This document shows positions 1-4,962 of a stretch of 6,294 nucleotides of DNA, piece after piece. The position numbers were made by a program, and so were the translations under genes. Position 1 is the stretch's first letter, and the number at the start of each line of letters is the position of its first letter. Below the pieces are notes generated by a model that saw only the letters and a list, made by a program, of their open reading frames with translations, made no database searches and was not told the DNA's origin. This DNA comes from Balneolales bacterium (GTDB lineage Bacteria; Bacteroidota; Rhodothermia; Balneolales; Natronogracilivirgulaceae), in assembly GCA_007133995.1 (NCBI GenBank), contig SLLP01000155.1, positions 1 through 6,294 of the forward strand, in the 5' to 3' direction.

Positions 1-244
1 GTATGTGCTGAAGCTGGTCGGGCGATACCTCTCTGCTTTGAGCACGATCAACCAGCCGCTCGATCCGGCCGGCATCGATACCGGCATCAATCGCGCGCTT
101 TATGACCGGCTCAAAATCACCAGACAGACCCCGGGCATGTAAAGGGGTGATAAAAAGAACCAGCACTACAGCAAGTGCGGCAACCGTACAGATAAGGGTT
201 CTGCAGAAACCTGCCCTCTTGGCGTTATTTAAAAGTTTTTCCAT
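1..244 (-). CDS. Secreted helical protein, N-terminal part (paralogue of the 1031-1975 product)
   Basis: Only the first 81 codons are in the window; the gene runs off the left edge with no stop. The start is the ATG at 244, eight bases after the stop of the lipoprotein gene, so the two are almost certainly co-transcribed. Residues 1-37 form a Sec signal peptide: a basic start, a long hydrophobic stretch (about 18-33) and a likely cleavage site after LHA at 35-37. The mature part begins with helix-forming sequence. Residues 53-79 match the 314-aa protein encoded at 1031-1975 at 19 of 27 positions, including AGIDA, RAQ and VSPDQLQ, and at the same distance from the signal peptide. I therefore infer a duplicated gene pair of secreted or periplasmic proteins. 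I cannot name the family, and the function is unknown. Confidence is high that the gene is real, because reading frame, signal peptide and paralogy agree. Confidence 0.88.
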   Translation of the reverse strand, partial: MEKLLNNAKRAGFCRTLICTVAALAVVLVLFITPLHARGLSGDFEPVIKRAIDAGIDAGRIERLVDRAQSREVSPDQLQHI

Positions 245-252
245 TTCCAGGT

Positions 253-516
253 TTATTTGACAAACTGCGCCGAGGGGGTCATCAAGCAATGCTGCTCCCC
301 GTCGATCACTACATAGTTGGTGTCTTCAGGGATCGGGTGAATCTGGCGGTTGATCCCCGTTTCCAGGTCGGTATCGGCGAACATATCAATCCACTCCTCT
401 TCTAAATCTCCGGTTTTATCCAGATCCTGGTTGCACGCGCCCAGTGTAAAAAACAACATGAGCATTGCCGCTGCAGTTGACGTAATATGTTTTGCGAACC
501 GGTTTGTGTATCTCAT
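253..516 (-). CDS. Small predicted lipoprotein (87 aa)
   Basis: The product starts with a basic n-region (R2, R6, K9), a hydrophobic core (about 12-26) and a lipobox L25-G26-A27-C28. Signal peptidase II would leave a lipid-anchored mature protein of 60 residues. The mature part is acidic at first (residues 31-51 are rich in D and E) and contains one further cysteine, C77, in the context GEQHC near the C-terminus. No known domain is recognised. The ATG at 516 lies 11 bases after the stop of the T9SS-tail gene and no clear Shine-Dalgarno sequence precedes it. The stop is eight bases before the start of the next signal-peptide gene, so it sits inside a compact three-gene unit. The second cysteine might form a disulphide or bind a partner, but that is speculation. 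Function is unknown. Confidence 0.8.
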   Translation of the reverse strand: MRYTNRFAKHITSTAAAMLMLFFTLGACNQDLDKTGDLEEEWIDMFADTDLETGINRQIHPIPEDTNYVVIDGEQHCLMTPSAQFVK

Positions 517-527
517 AGCATGAAATG

Positions 528-887
528 TTAATTGATCAGCGTCATTGTTTTCGTGAACAACCGACGGTTGACCTCCAGACTGTAATGGTATTTGCCGCCA
601 GGCATCAGTGAAGCATCCCAGGCAACCTGGTAGGACCCGGCGGGCAGGGTTCCCTCTTTTAAAACCGCAACGAGCTTGCCTGTCAGATTGAATATTTTCA
701 GGCTGACCTGCGACTCTTCGGTGATGTCAAACCGGATGACGGTCACCGGATTGAAGGGATTGGGATAGTTTTGCATCAGCCGCACATTACCGGATTGCCA
801 TTCCATGTTTTTTACTGGGAAGGTATCCTTCAATTTATATCCGGCAGCGTGTGCATCCAGCTTGCAGCAGTTTTTTTCAACCATCAT
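528..887 (-). CDS. Lone T9SS type A C-terminal sorting domain protein (119 aa), no signal peptide
   Basis: About the last 80 residues form a complete type A Por-secretion (T9SS) tail: QNYPNPFNP, then VTVIRFDI, VSLKIFNLTGK, LPAGSYQVAWDAS, a GG-x-YHYSLEV strand and a basic C-terminus. Such tails normally sit at the end of large Sec-exported cargo. Here only about 38 residues precede the tail, including a CC pair at residues 7-8, and there is no signal peptide. The chosen start is the ATG at 887, because GGAGAA lies just upstream; a second ATG at 884 is equally compatible. The frame is also open back to a TTG at 965 (145 aa), but that extension is not a signal peptide either, and an in-frame TGA lies at 978-980. 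It may be a decayed remnant of a larger cargo gene, or a real small protein. The domain call is firm; whether the protein works is not. Confidence 0.72.
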   Translation of the reverse strand: MMVEKNCCKLDAHAAGYKLKDTFPVKNMEWQSGNVRLMQNYPNPFNPVTVIRFDITEESQVSLKIFNLTGKLVAVLKEGTLPAGSYQVAWDASLMPGGKYHYSLEVNRRLFTKTMTLIN

Positions 888-896
888 AACTTCTCC
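888..896 (-). promoter_or_regulatory. Ribosome binding site deciding the start at 887/884
   Basis: On the minus strand GGAGAAGTT directly precedes a double ATG. GGAG is five bases from the first ATG and eight from the second. It is one of the few good Shine-Dalgarno sequences in the window. It supports a 119-aa (or 118-aa) product rather than initiation at the TTG at 965. Confidence 0.6.
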
Positions 897-986
897 GTTT
901 GATCTTGCTGATGTGAGTGGCACCGGCGGGATTGCTTCTGCTACGGCATCCCGCTCTTTGTGCAATGCGCACTCTTGTCAATCTGC

Positions 987-1019
987 CCGTATGACGCACG
1001 GGATCGGAGAAGGTTACAA
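987..1019 (-). promoter_or_regulatory. Predicted ECF sigma promoter for the T9SS-tail/lipoprotein/helical unit
   Basis: On the minus strand, TTGTAAC (1019-1013) is separated by exactly 16 bases from CGTC (996-993), which is followed by ATACGG. The promoter before the sigma gene at 4811-4843 has the same TTGTAAC, the same 16-base spacer and GTGCGTC followed by TTACGG. A GTAAC-type -35 with CGTC-type -10 is typical of ECF sigma factors. The site lies in the short gap after the 314-aa gene, so it should start a new transcript near 983 with a leader of about 95 bases before the ATG at 887. I infer recognition by the sigma factor encoded at 4162-4734. Confidence 0.75.
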
Positions 1020-1030
1020 GAAAAGAGAGG

Positions 1031-1975
1031 TCAGTTGTGCGGCGGCGGAGTGACGGGCCTGCGATCCCTTGCCCGGTCAGAACCCCGTTCTCCTCTTCTA
1101 TCCAGGCCTGGCGGGGTGAATCCCGGCGGACCTCCGCCCACATTTCCCTGAAACAGATTTTCCAGGATATGGGAAGCCGGTATGTTTTCACTCAGCTGAT
1201 GATCGAGACCGCGCGCAACCCGGTCGGCCGGGAGCTGACTGTGGAATTGTGCTGAACGGAACGCATCAGGGAGCTGCTGAATCTCACCGGGAGTAAATCC
1301 GGCATTCAGCGCCCGGACCAGCAACCGGATGCTGGTCCCCGGATCGTCCTGCGAGGTTGGCATTTCGGGAAGCGCCCGGAGTCCTGCTGCCACTGAAGCG
1401 ATCGCATTGCGTTCGACGACATTCGGGGTGAGCGACTGATCCAGGAAGTCCCGGACGGTCTGCTCTTCCGTGTTCTGCTGAAAGGCGTAGGATCCATGCT
1501 CAATAAAGCTCCTGCGGTATTCGCGCATCATGGCGCCTGTTTCGCGGTCACCCCTGCCGGCTGATGCCATCGCCGCAACCTCACTGCGTGCCAGCCAGGG
1601 ATCGACTATCGCGGCCGAGCGCGTGATGCCGCCGGCAATGTCCTCCGTCACCATGCGGATGCTTCCTGCAGGCACCCGCTTGGCCATGCCCTCAAGCGCC
1701 TTCTGCAGCACCGAAGCATAGGGCAGGTCATTTTGCGCCAGCTCGACTGCCGGACCGACCATGCTCTGCAGCTGATCCGGCGAGACGCCGCGCTGCTGCG
1801 CGCGGGTGATCAGCCCTTCAAGACGGTCTGCATCGATCCCGGCGGCCTTCCCCTGTTCAAGAACGCTGCGATATTCTCCCGTTTCATGCTGGGCGTGGGC
1901 TGTACTGAACATGGCCGCTGAAAAAACCGCCATCAGGAATACGGCGAGAAACTTCCATTTCCTGAAGAAAGGCAT
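1031..1975 (-). CDS. Secreted alpha-helical protein with Pro/Arg-rich tail (314 aa)
   Basis: The start chosen is the ATG at 1975, which gives a clear Sec signal peptide (residues 1-28; FFRKWKF start, hydrophobic core, AHA before Q29). The frame is open to 2164, but an upstream start would bury the signal peptide behind up to 63 residues and run through an AT-rich palindromic region. The mature part is rich in short amphipathic helices. Its first part (about 33-115) has repeat-like phrases such as AGIDADRLEGLI, RGVSPDQLQSMV and QKALEGMAKRVP. The last 37 residues are rich in Pro, Gly and Arg (GGGPPG, PPG, TPPPHN) and are probably disordered. The N-terminal region matches the partial protein at 1-244. 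It follows the beta-barrel gene in the same direction, so it may belong to the sigma operon or have its own promoter in the gap. I do not recognise a named family; a periplasmic or secreted binding role is only a guess. Confidence 0.82.
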   Translation of the reverse strand: MPFFRKWKFLAVFLMAVFSAAMFSTAHAQHETGEYRSVLEQGKAAGIDADRLEGLITRAQQRGVSPDQLQSMVGPAVELAQNDLPYASVLQKALEGMAKRVPAGSIRMVTEDIAGGITRSAAIVDPWLARSEVAAMASAGRGDRETGAMMREYRRSFIEHGSYAFQQNTEEQTVRDFLDQSLTPNVVERNAIASVAAGLRALPEMPTSQDDPGTSIRLLVRALNAGFTPGEIQQLPDAFRSAQFHSQLPADRVARGLDHQLSENIPASHILENLFQGNVGGGPPGFTPPGLDRRGERGSDRARDRRPVTPPPHN

Positions 1976-2040
1976 GCCGCCGGCATCTCCGGAAGCTTGT
2001 TGCGGCAGACATACCAGCCGATACCCGCCTTTGGCTCCGC

Positions 2041-2071
2041 TACTATTGTATAGTACAAAATACATTTTGTA
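2041..2071. promoter_or_regulatory. Two overlapping perfect inverted repeats in an AT-rich gap
   Basis: In plus-strand reading, TACTAT-TGT-ATAGTA (2041-2055) and TACAAAAT-AC-ATTTTGTA (2054-2071) are both perfect inverted repeats and share two bases. They lie in the 139-base stretch between the stop of the beta-barrel gene (2115) and the chosen start of the helical protein (1975), where the sequence turns clearly AT-rich. An operator, a promoter region or an RNA hairpin in the leader of the 314-aa gene would all fit. I see no convincing ECF box here and no T-tract typical of a terminator. Confidence 0.4.
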
Positions 2072-2114
2072 TTCCTGTTCTTTTTCTATTTGAAAAATGG
2101 TTCTCATAGTGGAT

Positions 2115-3389
2115 TTACTCTCCATAGTCAACGAATACCCTCCCGTTTCTGCCACCGAAACCATCGCTTACGGTGGCCGCTTCCCCGGGTAACTCCAGCC
2201 ACTCAAGGCTCCCGTTTTCCCGCACTCCAATCTTGTATTGATGCACACCCCGGGGCAACTCCAGCTCGGCCCGAAATCGGTTCCTTCCTAATCTCCGCAA
2301 GGGAATTCCGGGCAATTCCCAATCATTGAAATCACCCGTGATGTAAAGACGTTCGTCTCCTCTGTAGCGAACGGTCACGATTTTCTCGCTCTCGCTACGC
2401 TGATTCCATTCCACTGTGCTTATTTCACCCGTTCGTATTCGTTTCGGTGAAAACGACACCTGCAGACCGGCCGATACCTGGTAGTCCGCCAGAATATCAT
2501 CATCTTCGCTGCTGAACCACAGCAGACCGGCGGCCGTGCCCGTCACCGATACGTTATTACGGATCGGATAGGAGACGTTGAGGATCGTCCGGTGAAAGCG
2601 GTCTTCCAGAGTTACAATGCTTCCGTCGTCGGCCATTCCGGTTCCACCCTGAAGCGGACCGCCACCGTTATCCGGACTCATCTGAAACTCCTGGGAATAC
2701 TGTTCCAACCCCGTACGAAGCGTGACCGCCAACCGGTTTTGGGTGAAATGACTCGCAGAAATACTGCTCACAAACCCGTCGCCGGGACTGGTGATGTGCC
2801 CCAGTCCGCTGTAGAACTGGACCCGAAGCCTCCATCTGTATCCCGGCCAATATTCCGCACCCAGGCGGTAGGAGTCGTTCCGGATTCTTCTGGTTTCTTC
2901 ATCTTCAAATCCTGTTATCGATTGCCATCCGGATCCAAGATGGGTTTCAACTTTTGCAAATGGAGAAAACGCCCACTCTGCCCCGACCTGAAGCCACTGG
3001 ATATTTCTGTACTGCGAACCGGAAAAGTAATTTGTGCCGCTAGAGACACGCGCTGACAACAAGGAGGTGAGCCGGCGGCGATACATCGAGGCCAGATAGG
3101 CACCGCTCCAACCGTCACGCTCGTCAAAAAGGTGAAGGAAATAACCGGTTCCACTTACAGATACGCTGTTCTTGCTGTCGGCCCACCGTAACTGGACAGC
3201 CGGCGAGAACGAGCTGAACACGGAAACAAGGCTGCGGTCCCACTCCGGCACGTACGGATTCAGATAGATGTTGGACACATATCCGCTTTCGGCCGACAGG
3301 AAGACATCGGTTTCAATCCGCTGCGAAAAAGCGTTATGTCCGGTGGTTATCATTGTTGTCATGATCGTACTGATAAGCAGGTATCGCAT
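2115..3389 (-). CDS. Predicted outer-membrane beta-barrel protein with C-terminal CBM48/AMPK-type domain (424 aa)
   Basis: Residues 1-23 are a Sec signal peptide. Residues about 25-325 consist of alternating polar/aromatic strands with short turns (for example SAESGYVSNIYLNPY near the start, and later RWRLRVQFYSGLGH and NVSVTGTAAGLLWF), as in outer-membrane barrels. Residues about 335-424 resemble the AMPK-beta/CBM48 glycogen-binding fold: YITGDFNDW, then PRGVHQYKIGV, LEWLELPGE and DGFGGRNGRVFV. Compared with the glycogen-contact residues of AMPK beta1 (W100, K126, W133, N150), this domain keeps W357, K386, W397 and N415. The ATG at 3389 shares a base with the TGA of the anti-sigma gene (TGATG); a GTG one codon earlier is the alternative. 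The same domain ends the preceding gene product, which suggests the two proteins work together. The barrel call is inferred from sequence pattern; the ligand is unknown. Confidence 0.78.
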   Translation of the reverse strand: MRYLLISTIMTTMITTGHNAFSQRIETDVFLSAESGYVSNIYLNPYVPEWDRSLVSVFSSFSPAVQLRWADSKNSVSVSGTGYFLHLFDERDGWSGAYLASMYRRRLTSLLSARVSSGTNYFSGSQYRNIQWLQVGAEWAFSPFAKVETHLGSGWQSITGFEDEETRRIRNDSYRLGAEYWPGYRWRLRVQFYSGLGHITSPGDGFVSSISASHFTQNRLAVTLRTGLEQYSQEFQMSPDNGGGPLQGGTGMADDGSIVTLEDRFHRTILNVSYPIRNNVSVTGTAAGLLWFSSEDDDILADYQVSAGLQVSFSPKRIRTGEISTVEWNQRSESEKIVTVRYRGDERLYITGDFNDWELPGIPLRRLGRNRFRAELELPRGVHQYKIGVRENGSLEWLELPGEAATVSDGFGGRNGRVFVDYGE

Positions 3390-4162
3390 CACAGGCTTAT
3401 AACCGCATTTTTATTTCCGAATCCATCATCCACATATCTGCCGGCCAGCGGGTCGGTTGCCCACTGCTCGCCATCTTTCAGGAACATGTACCGATGCTGC
3501 CCCCGCTCCAGAGGGATGATGCCCGTCCATGCCACATCACCGTTGATGTTCTGCCGGGTGAGCGTTATGGGCTCCCAGTCGCTGAAGTCACCGGCCACGG
3601 CCACAGACTCGGCATCCCGATCCACATAGACAAAGCGCATAAGGACCCGGTCGTGCTGTTCCTCTACGATCTGGCGGACCGGGATCCTGGACGGTTCTGC
3701 TTCATCCTGGATCGCCAGGAACAGTACGGGAGTCAGTACAAGAAGCATCAGGAGCGCTGCGGCGATTCCGGCGGACCATACAGGCCGCAGCATAACGGGC
3801 CGGGGCTGCCACAGGCGCTGGGCCATACTGCGTTTGCCCGCGGTTTCTTTTTCTTCCCTGGTGGATGCGGACTGTACTGTTTCCTTTGCCGTTTCCTTTC
3901 TTTCTATGGCCTGCATTACGCTGTCTGCAAAACCATCGGGCAGTGATCCGGGCGTCATTTTAGCTGATGAAGGTGTTCCGACGCAGGATTGCGAGCCGGA
4001 CCAAGTATCCGATGCCAGGTCCTGGCGAAGTCCCATATCAAACTTCAGCAACGCCCGAAGTTCCGGGTCATCGGCGATCACCTTCAGGGCCTGGCGCTCT
4101 TCCTCATCATTGAGTTCGCCATCCAGGTAACGTTGCAGCCATTCTTCTTTTTCGATACGCAT
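3389..4162 (-). CDS. Single-pass anti-sigma-like protein with periplasmic CBM48/AMPK-type domain (257 aa)
   Basis: Three parts can be seen. Residues 1-50 (EEWLQRYLDGELNDEEERQ, then a DDPELRALL helix) look like the cytoplasmic N-terminus of membrane anti-sigma factors, but without the Zn-binding H-x3-C-x2-C motif. Residues 51-125 are a polar linker. Residues about 129-151 are one hydrophobic membrane helix. Residues about 172-257 are an AMPK-beta/CBM48-like domain (VAVAGDFSDWE, ERGQHRYMFLKDGEQW, DDGFGNKNAVISL), expected in the periplasm. Of the AMPK beta1 glycogen contacts, W196, W234 and N252 are kept, but the position of K126 is a methionine (M226). The ATG at 4162 overlaps the sigma stop by one base (TGATG); a GTG at 4165 is the alternative. 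Position directly after an ECF sigma gene, plus this architecture, makes it the likely cognate anti-sigma factor with an unusual sensor domain. That role is inferred from family and context. Confidence 0.82.
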   Translation of the reverse strand: MRIEKEEWLQRYLDGELNDEEERQALKVIADDPELRALLKFDMGLRQDLASDTWSGSQSCVGTPSSAKMTPGSLPDGFADSVMQAIERKETAKETVQSASTREEKETAGKRSMAQRLWQPRPVMLRPVWSAGIAAALLMLLVLTPVLFLAIQDEAEPSRIPVRQIVEEQHDRVLMRFVYVDRDAESVAVAGDFSDWEPITLTRQNINGDVAWTGIIPLERGQHRYMFLKDGEQWATDPLAGRYVDDGFGNKNAVISL

Positions 4163-4734
4163 CACATTTGCTCCAGGGTGGTTTTCAATTCCTTTCGTGC
4201 ACGGTGGACTCTGACTTTCAGGGCTCCGACCGGCACATTAAGATCTTCGGATATCTCCTCATAGGACATACCGTCGCGGTATTTCATGAGCAGCGGCACG
4301 GCGTGGTTATCGTCGATTCTGGCCATTGCTTTCCAGAGCCGGGCTGTCTGCTCATCGGCTTCCGATTCTGTTTCCATTTCGGCATCCGGACCCGGATTAC
4401 CGTCCTTCATACCGGTTGCATGATCATCAGGCAATTCAGAAAAAAAGGTATTGCGGTGCTTTTCACGCCGGATTTCATCGAGGCAGTGGTTGTGAGCGAG
4501 CCGGTAGAGCCAGGACGAAAAAGCCGATCTGCCCCGGAAGGAATCCAGCCGCTCGTACGCCTTCAAAAAAATCTCGTGTGCTCTTTCTGTCATCAGATTC
4601 TGGTCTGTTTCATATCTGCGCACCACGTGAAAAACCAGAGATGCATATCGGTCCATGATGATGCGGTACAACTCTTTTTCTCCGCTCATTATGCGTGACA
4701 GGATCTCGGTATCCGACGTATCAACCTTATTCAT
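4162..4734 (-). CDS. ECF-family RNA polymerase sigma factor (190 aa)
   Basis: The length and two-domain layout are typical of ECF sigma-70 factors. Region 2 spans about 21-90, with the FLKAYERLDSFRGRSAFSSW stretch followed by LYRLAHNHCLDEIRRE, which melts and binds the -10 element. An acidic linker runs from about 100 to 130. Region 4 spans about 131-186 and carries the helix-turn-helix MSYEEISEDLNVPVGALKVR followed by VHRARKEL, which reads the -35 element. The usual DLTQEVF motif of region 2 appears as TERAHEIF (49-56). It is the first gene of the operon, preceded by its own predicted ECF promoter (4811-4843), so autoregulation is likely, and it overlaps the anti-sigma gene by one base, which suggests coupled translation. 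The ATG at 4734 has only a weak AGG upstream. The subgroup cannot be assigned by eye. Confidence 0.96.
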   Translation of the reverse strand: MNKVDTSDTEILSRIMSGEKELYRIIMDRYASLVFHVVRRYETDQNLMTERAHEIFLKAYERLDSFRGRSAFSSWLYRLAHNHCLDEIRREKHRNTFFSELPDDHATGMKDGNPGPDAEMETESEADEQTARLWKAMARIDDNHAVPLLMKYRDGMSYEEISEDLNVPVGALKVRVHRARKELKTTLEQM

Positions 4735-4810
4735 TGCCTATCGTGTGGTAATTGCAATACTTACGCACGTCTTATACCGCCGGGTTTCCTGTTACGCATA
4801 GTAATTCTGA

Positions 4811-4843
4811 CCGTAAGACGCACAACTTTTGAAAAAGTTACAA
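4811..4843 (-). promoter_or_regulatory. Predicted autoregulated ECF promoter of the sigma operon
   Basis: On the minus strand TTGTAAC (4843-4837), a 16-base spacer and CGTC (4820-4817) followed by TTACGG form an ECF-type promoter. It lies about 80 bases upstream of the sigma ATG at 4734, which leaves a leader of about 70-75 bases. The second copy at 987-1019 agrees in both boxes, in spacer length and in the bases flanking the -10 box. Autoregulation by the sigma factor is inferred from position and from what is usual for ECF operons. Confidence 0.78.
4824..4839. repeat. Perfect inverted repeat inside the sigma promoter spacer
   Basis: In plus-strand reading AACTTTT-GA-AAAAGTT is a perfect 7-2-7 inverted repeat. 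It overlaps the -35 box and half of the spacer of the sigma promoter. The second promoter at 987-1019 lacks it. It could be an operator for an extra regulator, or simply follow from an A/T-rich spacer. Confidence 0.4.
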
Positions 4844-4880
4844 ATCTTCTGCCCCTTTTCCACAATTCGACAAAACATAT

Positions 4881-4923
4881 AAAAAAAACGCCTGCAAACA
4901 TTACATCTGCAAGCGTTTTTTTT
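4881..4923 (-). terminator. Intrinsic terminator of the Ig-like protein gene
   Basis: Read on the minus strand, an 8-base arm CGCTTGCA, an 11-base loop and the arm TGCAGGCG form a stem with one U-G wobble. It is preceded by eight A and followed by eight T (4888-4881). On the plus strand the same position is a C-A mismatch, so the structure is better suited to minus-strand transcripts. It lies about 40 bases after the stop of the 4963-6294 gene and separates that gene from the sigma promoter. Confidence 0.88.
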
Positions 4924-4962
4924 AACTCTGCCCGGTTTTCAGCACGTCAGGCAAGGCATTTC

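Noticed and set aside
966..1033. Idea that the T9SS tail was once fused to the 314-aa protein and split by a frameshift.
   Set aside because: The two frames differ, an in-frame TGA lies at 978-980, and an ECF promoter fills the gap, so a simple split is not supported without relatives to compare.
877..1191. Overlapping minus-strand open frame of 104 codons across the end of the helical-protein gene and the second promoter.
   Set aside because: It is Arg/Ser-rich with no domain or signal, lies in another frame of a well-supported gene, and runs through the promoter; it looks like a shadow frame.
1976..2040. Possible riboswitch in the leader of the helical-protein gene (GCGG/CCGC and AGCC/GGCT pairings).
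   Set aside because: The stems are only about four bases and I do not recognise any known riboswitch core.
2592..3056. Long plus-strand open frame of 154 codons opposite the barrel gene, and similar ones opposite the sigma, anti-sigma and Ig-like genes.
   Set aside because: The opposite strands encode recognisable domains. The plus-strand products have no domain features and are expected by chance in GC-rich DNA.
4748..4775. Plus-strand ECF-like promoter (GTAAT, then CGTCTTATA) that would drive an antisense RNA across the sigma promoter.
   Set aside because: The spacer is 15 rather than 16 bases, the -35 box is not GTAAC, and no gene lies downstream on that strand; a chance match is more likely.
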